Source of the DNA: Bryobacterales bacterium | GTDB taxonomy: Bacteria; Acidobacteriota; Terriglobia; Bryobacterales; Bryobacteraceae | DNA length: 53,674 bases | Assembly (NCBI GenBank): GCA_026129915.1 | Contig: JAHCHD010000012.1 | Span: 1-53,674, forward strand | Reading direction: 5' to 3' | Part shown: positions 42,384 to 50,774 of the stretch, one piece after another | Position numbering within the stretch: the stretch's first letter is position 1 | How the letters are laid out: each line of letters starts with the position of its first letter | Translations under genes and position numbers: made by a program | Notes under the pieces: generated by a model | What the model was told of the DNA's origin: nothing | Databases searched by the model: none | Seen by the model: the letters and a program-made list of their open reading frames with translations, nothing else

Positions 42384-44414
42384 CTATTCGCCCTCCAGTT
42401 CCACGATGTCATACAGCGCGAGCGGCCCATGCTGCAGTGTCAGCACTCCCGCATCATACGTGAACGGAACGCGCACCGAACCCGGCCGTACCGTCACCCG
42501 TCGCGGTGCGCGTGACAAGCGCAGGCGCAGCGTAACCTGAGGCACCGGAGCCACGAAGTCGAGTGCCGCATAGCGCGCCGCCACCTGCATCCCCGTGGTA
42601 TTCAGCAAGTGAACCTGCAACACTTCGCCGCGGCGGCGCAGCACCATTTCCACAGTGGAAGGCGCATCAAGGCTGGCCATGGGAGCAAACAGCTTTGATG
42701 CTGCCCCCTGGATGAACTGGCGCATGGCTGGCGCGTGCGTTTCCGCGTAGACTTCGCCCAGATTGCCCGGAACCGCCGCGACGCGGCCAGCCGGGGTAAC
42801 CCGCAGTATCGCCGCGATGACGCCGTCCTTGGTGGTGTCTCGCCGGCGGAACCGGTAGTCGAGGATGGTGGTTCCCGGCAGCGGCTCCACGGCCTGCCAG
42901 AATCCTCTCGCCGGGGCAATGATCTCCCGGCCACGCACATAGATTTCCCCGGAGTCCCCGGCTTCCCCCTCCATTCGCAGCCCCAGCAGATCAGCGAACT
43001 GTCTCGTGTTCTCTGCTCCCGCAATCAACAAGGCCGTGCCGCTCGCGGCAAGCTTACGGAGCTCATTCTCCGTTTCCTGGCCAATCTCCTTCCACTCTGG
43101 AACCACAATCAGCGGGTAGCTCGCACCATGGCTGGCCAGCTTCCAGTCGGGCAACACATCCACCGAATAGTGCGCCTCCAGCAGCGCATCCAGCCACCCT
43201 TTGGCACATAAGTCAAAGTCACCCCAGCCGCCGAACATCTTGTTCGTGTGGCGATAAAGTGAGTTCCGGGAATAGAGTACGGCCACTTGTGGCACAGTCT
43301 CCGTCTTCCAGCAGTAAGGCTGGCGCGCGCGGCAGAAATCACCCACCTTGGCCATCACTTCGATGAAGTGGTCGTCCAGATGCCCCTCACGGCTCGGCTG
43401 GTAGTACACCTGGAATCCGCCGCCTTGGGCCAGCACCACACCCGCTTCCTGCTCCAGTTGCATCGACGGCTTATGCACCGGACCTGCCGGGTTCCCTCGC
43501 GCACTTTGGAAACCCCATGCCATCAGGTCCCAGCTCTTGCCGTTCTGCGCCAGGTAACGCGCCTCAATCCGCGCACCCGCGATGGGCGCATTTCCCAGGT
43601 AGTCGCCAGAGAGAAAATCTACCGGCAGTTCAGGGGGCTCAGGCACCATTGTGCTGTAGAGCCAGTTGCTCGCCACCTGCACCTGCGGGTGCGAGCGGTG
43701 CATCTCGTCCACGTAGTGGCGCACGTACTTGCGGAACTGCTCGCGGTGAAACTCCAACCACTCATTCCAGCCGGGGTCCGTCGGATACTCGGGAACCCGC
43801 CCCAGGCCCGTTGCCGTCAGAAACTGTTGGCGCGGTTTCTCGCCCCAGTCCGGTCGCACGGCCCAGCATTCCCCATCCACCCACACGCCATCAAGCTGGT
43901 ATTTTGAGGCGGCTTCCCGAAGCTGCGGCAGCATCAATGCGTCCACATACGGGCCAAACGTGCTGGCTTTCTCCGGGTCCCCCTTGCCTTCCCGCGTAAT
44001 GGCCGCCCATTCCGGATGGCGGGTTACGGCCTGGGTATCCCACACTCCAGAGAAGTGGATGTAAAGCGCCACGCCCCGCTCGCGGGTGGCCTCGCGCCAG
44101 ATCGCCAGCGAATCCTGCACAATGTTTGGCGCGGAAGGTCCCACCTGCGACGGGTAGCCAAGCCAGCCGGCATGTCCCTTGCAGTCGTACTGCACATAGT
44201 TTGGCTTCACTGCGTCCAGGAACCGCAGCACCTGCTCCTTCCGCAGGTCCTTCCCCAATGCAGGATCGTTCGGGCCAGGGTGCAAGTCAAAGTGCATCCC
44301 AAAGAAACTGTCCGCCCGGCGCGGTGCCTTAGGCGGGCTCTGCCCAAGCATCTCGCCGGGTAGAAGTAGCCCTGCGGTAGCCGTGGCAATCAGGTCGCGG
44401 CGTCGGATGGTCAT
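42384..44414 (-). CDS. Tat-exported glycoside hydrolase-like protein (TIM barrel plus GATase-like domain)
   Basis: The 676-residue protein opens with a twin-arginine signal (RRRDLIATATAGLLLPGEML), so it is probably exported folded. The barrel region contains FGMHFDLHP, KPNYVQYDCKGHAGW, GVALYIHFSGVWD and GVWVDGECW (D180 and E182), a pattern seen in alpha-L-fucosidase (GH29)-like and GH42-like families. Residues about 370-480 resemble a class I amidotransferase or beta-galactosidase trimerisation domain. A beta-sandwich lies at the C-terminus. GAGGAG is eight bases before the ATG. The substrate is not predictable. It is a likely client of the TatA encoded at 22708. Confidence 0.85.
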   Translation of the reverse strand: MTIRRRDLIATATAGLLLPGEMLGQSPPKAPRRADSFFGMHFDLHPGPNDPALGKDLRKEQVLRFLDAVKPNYVQYDCKGHAGWLGYPSQVGPSAPNIVQDSLAIWREATRERGVALYIHFSGVWDTQAVTRHPEWAAITREGKGDPEKASTFGPYVDALMLPQLREAASKYQLDGVWVDGECWAVRPDWGEKPRQQFLTATGLGRVPEYPTDPGWNEWLEFHREQFRKYVRHYVDEMHRSHPQVQVASNWLYSTMVPEPPELPVDFLSGDYLGNAPIAGARIEARYLAQNGKSWDLMAWGFQSARGNPAGPVHKPSMQLEQEAGVVLAQGGGFQVYYQPSREGHLDDHFIEVMAKVGDFCRARQPYCWKTETVPQVAVLYSRNSLYRHTNKMFGGWGDFDLCAKGWLDALLEAHYSVDVLPDWKLASHGASYPLIVVPEWKEIGQETENELRKLAASGTALLIAGAENTRQFADLLGLRMEGEAGDSGEIYVRGREIIAPARGFWQAVEPLPGTTILDYRFRRRDTTKDGVIAAILRVTPAGRVAAVPGNLGEVYAETHAPAMRQFIQGAASKLFAPMASLDAPSTVEMVLRRRGEVLQVHLLNTTGMQVAARYAALDFVAPVPQVTLRLRLSRAPRRVTVRPGSVRVPFTYDAGVLTLQHGPLALYDIVELEGE

Positions 44415-44549
44415 GGCGATTCTCCTCGAAGCAAGCTCATCATAGCGAAGCGGCCCCGTCAGCGCAGCGGCCCGAAGCCGGCGGCGTTGGGAGCACCGCC
44501 GGCGCTTTCCATTGCACGGTTCGCCGCTCTCGCGCGTCTCTACAGCTTG

Positions 44550-45257
44550 ATGGGCATCAGAACGACAGTCTCCGCGTTAATCGTCAGCGCCCTACTGGCC
44601 GCGGTGGTGCAGGCCGAGCCCCGTTTTGCAGTCACCCTGCGCAGCGGCTTTGTCATGCAGGCTGATCGCACCGAGGCGCGCGAGGGGCAACTGGCCCTCA
44701 TTCTGGATGGCGGCGAGATTCTGCTCGCGACTCACGACGTTCATCGCATTGACGAACTGCCCGCCCCTGCCCAGGTGGTTCAACATCCCGCCCATCCGGC
44801 GCCTGCCCAACAGTCCGGCCAGCAGCCAACTCCCTCCGTTTCTGAACTCATTCGGGCAGCCGCGGCAAAGAACGGCTTGCCGGAGGCCTTCGTGCGGAGC
44901 GTGGCGCAAGCCGAATCCGCCCTCCGCCCCGATGCAGTCTCCCCCAAAGGAGCCTTGGGCGTCATGCAACTGATGCCCGGCACGGCGGCTGCCCTGGGCG
45001 TGGATCCTCACGACCTTGCTTCAAACATTGAGGGCGGCGCCCGGCTGCTCCGTACCCTGCTGCTGCAGTATCAGCACCAGCCGGACCAAGTGCGGCTAGC
45101 CCTCGCCGCGTACAACGCCGGAGCCGGCTCTGTGCAGAAGCACAATGGCGTTCCGCCCTACCGTGAAACCCAGGTATACGTCGAGCGTGTCCTGCGCCGC
45201 TACCATGCCGGCATGCCGGCTGCCGCCACCCCTCAGCCTAACCACGCACCGCGCTAG
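44550..45257 (+). CDS. Lytic transglycosylase, SLT family
   Basis: The enzyme cleaves the beta-1,4 bond in peptidoglycan with formation of 1,6-anhydro-MurNAc. The 235-residue protein has a signal peptide (1-22, MGIRTTVSALIVSALLAAVV), a beta-rich N-terminal part (FAVTLRSGFVMQADR), a Pro/Gln linker and a C-terminal SLT domain. The catalytic glutamate is E122 in VAQAESALRPDAVSPKGA, followed by GVMQLMP (137-143) and AYNAG. ATG 44550 was chosen because it opens the signal peptide; the upstream TTG start at 44487 adds an unlikely tail. Confidence 0.9.
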   Translation: MGIRTTVSALIVSALLAAVVQAEPRFAVTLRSGFVMQADRTEAREGQLALILDGGEILLATHDVHRIDELPAPAQVVQHPAHPAPAQQSGQQPTPSVSELIRAAAAKNGLPEAFVRSVAQAESALRPDAVSPKGALGVMQLMPGTAAALGVDPHDLASNIEGGARLLRTLLLQYQHQPDQVRLALAAYNAGAGSVQKHNGVPPYRETQVYVERVLRRYHAGMPAAATPQPNHAPR

Positions 45258-45329
45258 CCGTTATGTGCCGAAGGCATCCGGAGCCGTCTTCGATTATGCT
45301 GGAGATTCAGCTTGCTTTGAGGTGCTTCT

Positions 45330-46238
45330 GTGTCGCTCTTTGATGGCGTGGTGGCGGCGGCGGTCACTCCGCGCCGGCCGAACAGTTACGAGGCCAACCT
45401 GGGCGCGTTTCTGGAGGTCGTTGATTTCCTCTGCGGATTCCCCCTGGACGGCCTCGTCGTTTTGGGCACCACTGGCGACATGGTGCACTTCGACGTCCCC
45501 GAGCGGGTGAAGATCCTCGAGTTCGCCCACAAGCGTTCCACCCTGCCCATCTTTGCGGGAGTCACCCATTCTACTCTGGACGGCACCGTCGAACTGGCCC
45601 AGCACGCCGTGGTAATTGGATGCGCTGGCCTGGCAGTGATGCCGCCCTACTATTTCCGTTACGACCAGCCCGAAATCGACACCTTCTACCGCGAGTTCGC
45701 TCGCCGTGTAGGTCTCACGGTGCCCATCTTTCTCTACAACATCCCGGCTTTCACCAGTGAGGTCCACACGGAAACCATCACGCGCCTCGTCCAGGAAGGC
45801 GTCGTCGCGGGAGTAAAGGATTCCAGCGGAGACCGCGCGCAGTTGGACGCACTCATCGCTCTCCGCGAATCCAAGCCATATCACCTCTTCGCGGGAGACG
45901 ACCGCCTGCTCTTTGAGGCAAAACAGCGCCCTGGCGTTGGCGCCATTTCCGGAATCGCCTGCGCCCTTCCCGAACTCATCACCGGCGTCAGCAACGCCGT
46001 GCGCACCTCCAACGACGAAAAGGCCCGCACCCTCGACCGGCTCCTGCAGCAATTCTGCGATTGGTACGACGAGTTCCCCAACGCCATCGCGGTAAAAGAA
46101 GCCCTCGCTGCACGCACGCGCATTCCCATGCCCTCAGCGACGCCCCTCAGCTTCCAGCGCCAGCAAAGGCTGGAGGAATTCCGCGCATGGTTCACTAAGT
46201 GGCTGCCGGAAATGCAGAAAGCCTGCACCGCGGAATAG
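45330..46238 (+). CDS. DapA-family aldolase, probably not dihydrodipicolinate synthase
   Basis: GTG 45330 lies seven bases after GAGG. The 302-residue TIM-barrel aldolase uses K163 in GVKDSSGD for the Schiff base and Y136 in LYNIPAF. T47 and T48 are in GTTGD. DapA binds its second substrate with an arginine at the position that here is F141 (YNIPAF for YNVPSR), so a DHDPS role is unlikely. The pattern is closer to N-acetylneuraminate lyase, KDG aldolase or 4-hydroxy-2-oxoglutarate aldolase. The substrate is unknown. The lytic transglycosylase upstream is 72 bases away. Confidence 0.88.
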   Translation: MSLFDGVVAAAVTPRRPNSYEANLGAFLEVVDFLCGFPLDGLVVLGTTGDMVHFDVPERVKILEFAHKRSTLPIFAGVTHSTLDGTVELAQHAVVIGCAGLAVMPPYYFRYDQPEIDTFYREFARRVGLTVPIFLYNIPAFTSEVHTETITRLVQEGVVAGVKDSSGDRAQLDALIALRESKPYHLFAGDDRLLFEAKQRPGVGAISGIACALPELITGVSNAVRTSNDEKARTLDRLLQQFCDWYDEFPNAIAVKEALAARTRIPMPSATPLSFQRQQRLEEFRAWFTKWLPEMQKACTAE

Positions 46239-46249
46239 CGTCAGCCCCG

Positions 46250-46477
46250 CTATCCTTCCCTGGGGTCAGTCGGATCCTCGCCCCCATCCCCAGGCTCTTC
46301 CTCGGCGGCTTCGAGTTTCTCCCGCTCGTGAACCGCCCAGGTCTTCACCGCCAGCCCGACAAATAAAATCAGCACGAAGATCCGCACGTTCCCGTCAAGA
46401 GTGAAAAACGAGGAAGCAGCCAATCCGCCATACAACAGCATTGCTAGCAGCAGTCGGTTGGTGGAGGGTGCTGGCAT
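46250..46477 (-). CDS. Small membrane protein coupled to the TonB-family gene
   Basis: The 75-residue product starts at ATG 46477, one base after the TonB-family stop codon, so it is translationally coupled. Two hydrophobic segments (LLLAMLLYGGLAASSFF, IFVLILFVGLAVKTWAV) are followed by a strongly acidic tail (EAAEEEPGDGGEDPTDPREG). No family recognised. A role in the TonB/TolA-type system is only suggested by its position. Confidence 0.7.
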   Translation of the reverse strand: MPAPSTNRLLLAMLLYGGLAASSFFTLDGNVRIFVLILFVGLAVKTWAVHEREKLEAAEEEPGDGGEDPTDPREG

Positions 46478-46478
46478 G

Positions 46479-47525
46479 CTACTCCACGTTGTACGAAAAC
46501 GTGAACTGCAGGCGCACTTCCTCGCCCGCAAATTCGCGCGGAAGCGGCGGGAAGGGGTTGGAGGCGCTCACGCCCGCCACTGCGGCACGGTCCAGATGAT
46601 CAGCGCCCGAACTGCTGGCGATCACCAGCTTCGGTACCCCTCCATCGCGCCGGATAGCAAATTGGATCTGCACCTGGCCGCGACGGCCGAAGCGCGCGCT
46701 CTGCGGCATCACCGCAAACCAGTTTCGCTTCACAGACGCCAGCACTTGTATCAGGTAGGGTTTGAAGTCCACGCCATTCGGGTCGCTTAGCAGTTCCACG
46801 GCGCCGCGCTGCTGCGCTCCCCGGGAGGAGGCGCCGCCCGCGGGTGAAGGCCCTGAAAAATCAGCAACCGCCTGGTTCCCGCCGCTACCTCTCCCCTGTG
46901 ACGCCACCCGCATTGCCTCCGATACGCTGGTGTTCGGAAGGCTTATCTGTGAACTGCCTCGCGGACTACCCACCACCGAGCCTGGCTTCTCAAACTGAAT
47001 CTGGGGCTTCGCCTGGGCAACCGGCTCCGACGAAGGTGCAGGAGCAACCGGCGTCGCCGTTCCCAGCGACGCGAGCGGCGAGGAAGGCACTGCCGCAACC
47101 GGCACCTGAATGTCCGGCGCTTCCAGTAACTCTGGCTGCTTGCCCATCGTAGAGCCCGACGGCGGCAACGCAGCCATCTGCCGTGGCTTTGGCTTGGCGC
47201 CCGGTGGCTGATCCACTTGCGGGCGAGGCAGCAAGCTATCCAGGTTCACTTCCGCGCTTACCGTCCCTCGATTGGGGTCACGCTGCGTGAGTTGCTCCAA
47301 ACGGGGAGCCACCAGCGGCGTCACCTGCTGGCGACGCACCACAATCTCTGGCGCCCGGCGGAAACTGCTGGCTTCCCACGGAATGATGCCTAGCAGCGGA
47401 ACCGCAATCACATGCACTACCGCCGAAAGCGCCAGAAACTTCCGGCGCTTCTTGGCCGCAGCTCGCTCCTCCACCTCAATCAGGTGGACTAGGGCGGCGG
47501 ATTCTTCAAGTTGCAGCGCGAGCAT
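46479..47525 (-). CDS. TonB/TolA-family energy transducer
   Basis: The 348-residue protein has one N-terminal membrane helix (about 29-49, FLALSAVVHVIAVPLLGIIP), a long Pro/Ala/Gln/Ser-rich periplasmic region (50-255), and a TonB C-terminal domain (about 256-348) with YLIQVLASVKRNWFAVMPQS, VQIQFAIRRDGG and FPPLPREFAGEEVRLQFTF. TonB proteins transfer proton-motive energy to outer-membrane receptors. ExbB and ExbD are not in view. The downstream small membrane protein gene is coupled. Confidence 0.9.
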   Translation of the reverse strand: MLALQLEESAALVHLIEVEERAAAKKRRKFLALSAVVHVIAVPLLGIIPWEASSFRRAPEIVVRRQQVTPLVAPRLEQLTQRDPNRGTVSAEVNLDSLLPRPQVDQPPGAKPKPRQMAALPPSGSTMGKQPELLEAPDIQVPVAAVPSSPLASLGTATPVAPAPSSEPVAQAKPQIQFEKPGSVVGSPRGSSQISLPNTSVSEAMRVASQGRGSGGNQAVADFSGPSPAGGASSRGAQQRGAVELLSDPNGVDFKPYLIQVLASVKRNWFAVMPQSARFGRRGQVQIQFAIRRDGGVPKLVIASSSGADHLDRAAVAGVSASNPFPPLPREFAGEEVRLQFTFSYNVE

Positions 47526-47612
47526 CAGTTTGAATGGGTGGGCCGCATCGCGGCTTCCGGTGAAACACTTCCCGTTATGTCAAGCTGGCCCGGCGAGCGA
47601 TTCGTCGTCCTG

Positions 47613-48602
47613 CTACTGAGGTGCTTCCGAGGGGATATTCGCCCGATAGGCAGCCACTCGTTCCGCTACCAAGTCCCCGTGTTCCTTGATTTTACCAAGG
47701 ATATCCTCTGCTACCCTCAATGCCCGGCAGGCGGCAGCGCCGTCCACCGCCGGCGGTCGCCGGTTGCGCACGGAATCGAGGAAATCCTCTAATTCCAGAC
47801 GCAAGGGTTCTGCGGGTTTGACGTCCAGCTTTCGAAAACGGATGCGCGGATCGGCGCGGCTTGTTTCAAACACCACACCCTCCTGCTTGCTGTAGTCCAT
47901 CGAGAAATACTGGTCCGGTTGGAACAAGCGTAGCTTCCGGATGCGGTCAGTGGAAACGCGGCTCGCCGTCAAGTTCGCGATGCAGCCTCCGGGGAAGGAC
48001 AAGCGCACGTTGGCAATGTCCACCTTCTCGGAAAGCACCTGAATACCCGAAGCGTGAATCTCACTGGGCTCTTCCCCCACGCAGGCAAGCACAATATCGA
48101 GGTCGTGGATCATCAGGTCCAGCACCACGTCGATATCCAGGCTGCGCGGCGTAAAGATGCTCATCCGGTGAATCTCAAAGAATAGCGGCAGCGTGAGTTC
48201 GCGCTGCAACGCCAGCACCGCCGGGTTGTAGCGCTCCAGATGCCCCACCTGCAGGATGCGATCGTGTGCGCAAGCCTGCGCTGCCAGCCGCTCGCCCTCC
48301 GCCACACTGGGCGCGATCGGCTTCTCCACCAGCACATCCAGGCCCTCGCCCATCAGGAAACTTGCCACTGCTTCATGGGCCACGGTAGGAACGGCCACCA
48401 CCGCCGCATCGGCCTCTCGCGCTACTGCCTCCAGGCTCTCCAGCACCGGCACGCCAGCTCCACTAGCGATTTCCTGGGCGCGGGCAGCGTCGCGGTCAAA
48501 CACTCCCGCCAGTCTGGCCCCCGGCAGATCCTTCAGAACGCGAACATGGTTCTGGCCAAAGGAACCAACACCCACTACGGCCACACGCACGGCTTCCGAC
48601 AT
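47613..48602 (-). CDS. Gfo/Idh/MocA family oxidoreductase, possibly of sugar-nucleotide type
   Basis: The 329-residue NAD(P)-dependent protein starts with the Rossmann motif VAVVGVGSFGQNHVRVL. It has VEKPIA, with the conserved lysine, and HLERYNPAVLAL, then DLMIHDLDIVLACVGEEP in the C-terminal domain. The style is close to oxidoreductases in lipid A clusters (GnnA, UDP-GlcNAc 3-dehydrogenase) but the substrate is not proven. It lies 87 bases upstream of the TonB-family gene on the same strand. Confidence 0.88.
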   Translation of the reverse strand: MSEAVRVAVVGVGSFGQNHVRVLKDLPGARLAGVFDRDAARAQEIASGAGVPVLESLEAVAREADAAVVAVPTVAHEAVASFLMGEGLDVLVEKPIAPSVAEGERLAAQACAHDRILQVGHLERYNPAVLALQRELTLPLFFEIHRMSIFTPRSLDIDVVLDLMIHDLDIVLACVGEEPSEIHASGIQVLSEKVDIANVRLSFPGGCIANLTASRVSTDRIRKLRLFQPDQYFSMDYSKQEGVVFETSRADPRIRFRKLDVKPAEPLRLELEDFLDSVRNRRPPAVDGAAACRALRVAEDILGKIKEHGDLVAERVAAYRANIPSEAPQ

Positions 48603-48654
48603 GTCCTCTGCATCATAACGAACCGAAGGTTATTGGGGGAGCAAGCCTGCGCTC

Positions 48655-49536
48655 TTAGGCGTCCGGCGACTTTGGAGATTCGTCCGCCACGCCCTTTGGC
48701 TCAGCAGCCTTCGGTCGTGTGGCCATGGATGCGCCGTTTGCAGGTTGGCTCTTGCCGGAGTCGCCCGCGGCGCCACGCCGCCAACTCTCGCGAATACCCC
48801 TGGTCTTGTTCAACTCCTCGGGAAACAGGAAGAACCCGTCCGCTAGCGGATAGAACTTGCGCAGAAGCTCAAGACGGCGGCGGATCTCCGAGCTGGGCGC
48901 CTGTCGAGGGCTGGGCTCCACGTCAATATCGCAGCAAAGCCCGTGCAGAAATAGCGTCAGCGTGTCGATGAACGAAACACGAGCATAGTCTCGGAAAAGC
49001 TTTGACTCGCGGATCGGCGGCGATTGCTTCGCCAGCAGTTCGTTCTTCTTCTGCCAGCTCGCTTCGTCCACCTCTCCGTGGACCTCGCGGCGCAGTTCGT
49101 CCTTCAGCTCCTTCGCCCATGCCGTCCGGATGTCCGCGGTGGCTACTTCCCACGCCAGCGACGCAATCGCACTGAACAGGTTGTAGTGGATCTCGTTGCC
49201 AGTGATTTCTTGCACCGCCAGCAGAACCGAAGCGTCGTCCGGACCCACCATTTGGAACGTCTCTGAACGCTCCGCGGGCTCCGGCGCCTCAAACACCACC
49301 AGATCTACCTGCTTGCTGCGGCCCCGCAGAAATGGCACCAGGAACAAGTTCAGTCTTGGTAGCATCTCCACCAGCCGCGGGGGGAGGCTCCCCAGTGGTT
49401 CCTCAATGTTTGAGGCGAGGTCGTCCGCACCCATTGGCACCACCGAAAACCAATGGATTTTCGAGTGGAATGGAATGAGTTCCGTTCGAAACTGTTCCAC
49501 AAATTGGTCGGCAGGCAATTGTTCCGTAGCGGACAT
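48655..49536 (-). CDS. Conserved hypothetical soluble protein
   Basis: The start at 49536 (MSATEQLPADQFVEQFR) lies nine bases after GAGG. The 293-residue protein has a helix-rich central part (LLAVQEITGNEIHYNLFSAI, then EVHGEVDEASWQKKNELLAK). The last 40 residues are Lys/Pro/Ser-rich and disordered. A lone Cys pair (LCCDID) is near residue 205. No known domain or motif was recognised. It is 52 bases upstream of the oxidoreductase gene on the same strand. Confidence 0.7.
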   Translation of the reverse strand: MSATEQLPADQFVEQFRTELIPFHSKIHWFSVVPMGADDLASNIEEPLGSLPPRLVEMLPRLNLFLVPFLRGRSKQVDLVVFEAPEPAERSETFQMVGPDDASVLLAVQEITGNEIHYNLFSAIASLAWEVATADIRTAWAKELKDELRREVHGEVDEASWQKKNELLAKQSPPIRESKLFRDYARVSFIDTLTLFLHGLCCDIDVEPSPRQAPSSEIRRRLELLRKFYPLADGFFLFPEELNKTRGIRESWRRGAAGDSGKSQPANGASMATRPKAAEPKGVADESPKSPDA

Positions 49537-49665
49537 GAAGAGACCTCTAGTGTACCAGAGACACCTTCGCCTCAATTTTTTCAAAAAGTTACATACTCCA
49601 GCTCGCCGTTTTTCTGGTAAGCTGCTTTCGTTCCACTTCTTGATTTCCGGGAGATTACCTTCGAA

Positions 49666-50358
49666 ATGCTAAAGCGAACAACAGCGGAATTTTTGGGGAC
49701 GTTCTGGCTCACCTTTGGCGGATGCGGAAGCGCCGTCCTGGCGGCTGCCTTTCCGAACGTGGGAATTGGCCTGCTTGGAGTGTCCCTGGCTTTCGGCCTT
49801 ACAGTTTTGACGATGGCTTTTGCCATCGGCCATATTTCGGGTTGCCACCTCAACCCCGCAGTTACACTAGGTCTCTGGGCAGGCGGACGCTTCGACAGCA
49901 AGGAGATCCTGCCCTACTGGGCTGCGCAGGTCCTGGGAGCCGTCGCGGGCGCGTTCGTCCTGTACGTAATCGCCAGTGGCGCTGGCGGCTTCAGCCTAGC
50001 CGGAGGCTTTGCTTCCAACGGCTACGGAGACCATTCCCCCGGCGGTTACACCATGCTGGCCGCTCTGGTTGCGGAAGTGGTGCTTACTGCATTCTTCTTG
50101 TTTGTGATCATGGGCTCCACAGATAAGCGAGCGCCCGCTGGCTTGGCGCCCATCGCCATTGGCCTCTGCCTCACTCTTATCCACCTCATCAGCATCCCGG
50201 TCACTAACACCTCCGTCAACCCGGCGCGCAGCACCGGACCCGCCCTGTTTGTGGGTGGCTGGGCACTGGAGCAGCTCTGGCTCTTCTGGGTGGCGCCGCT
50301 CGTGGGTGCTGCCATTGGTGGATTCCTCTACGCTTGGCTCGGCAAGGAAGAGAAGTAG
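49666..50358 (+). CDS. aqpZ: Aquaporin Z
   Basis: The 230-residue channel has six membrane helices and two NPA motifs (N63-P64-A65 and N185-P186-A187). The selectivity filter residues F43, H173, T182 and R188 match E. coli AqpZ (F43, H174, T183, R189), so it is a water-selective aquaporin and not a glycerol facilitator. GGGAG lies 12 bases upstream of the ATG. Confidence 0.95.
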   Translation: MLKRTTAEFLGTFWLTFGGCGSAVLAAAFPNVGIGLLGVSLAFGLTVLTMAFAIGHISGCHLNPAVTLGLWAGGRFDSKEILPYWAAQVLGAVAGAFVLYVIASGAGGFSLAGGFASNGYGDHSPGGYTMLAALVAEVVLTAFFLFVIMGSTDKRAPAGLAPIAIGLCLTLIHLISIPVTNTSVNPARSTGPALFVGGWALEQLWLFWVAPLVGAAIGGFLYAWLGKEEK

Positions 50359-50361
50359 CTG

Positions 50362-50772
50362 CTACCAGGGAAGCAGGCCCCGCGCCTGCAAGTCAGGAAA
50401 AATCAACCGCGACAGACTGGGGGCAAGCCGCCCCCAGTCGTCGTCGCGCCCAAACCAAACCAGCTCTTCAATCTCTGCCGAGGCCTCAGGCGTACCCCTC
50501 AACTCCCCTCCGAAAAGCTCAATCTCGACAGTACTCGGATTCTCAGGTGTCGACCCCGCCGCCAAAGCCTCATAGGTCCCAAGCACTTCTGATCGCAGTA
50601 ACTCCACCGCTCCCAGTTCTTCCCTCAGCTCCCGCAACAGGGTTTCAAGTGATGCTTCTCCCGCCTCGCGCTTGCCGCCCGGCAGAATCAGTAGCTGCCG
50701 CTCGCGGCTCCGGCACAGCAATACCCGGTCTTCCTGAACCGTCAGCAAGCCCACTTTCTTGATGTCGGCCAT
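50362..50772 (-). CDS. NUDIX hydrolase
   Basis: The 136-residue protein contains the complete Nudix box GX5EX7REUXEEXGU (G33 to A55, with E39, R47, E48, E51 and E52). These residues bind Mg2+ and hydrolyse nucleoside diphosphates linked to another moiety. The substrate is not defined by sequence. The gene is two bases downstream of the U32 gene on the same strand, so the two form an operon. It is convergent with aqpZ, three bases apart. Confidence 0.92.
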   Translation of the reverse strand: MADIKKVGLLTVQEDRVLLCRSRERQLLILPGGKREAGEASLETLLRELREELGAVELLRSEVLGTYEALAAGSTPENPSTVEIELFGGELRGTPEASAEIEELVWFGRDDDWGRLAPSLSRLIFPDLQARGLLPW

Positions 50773-50774
50773 CG

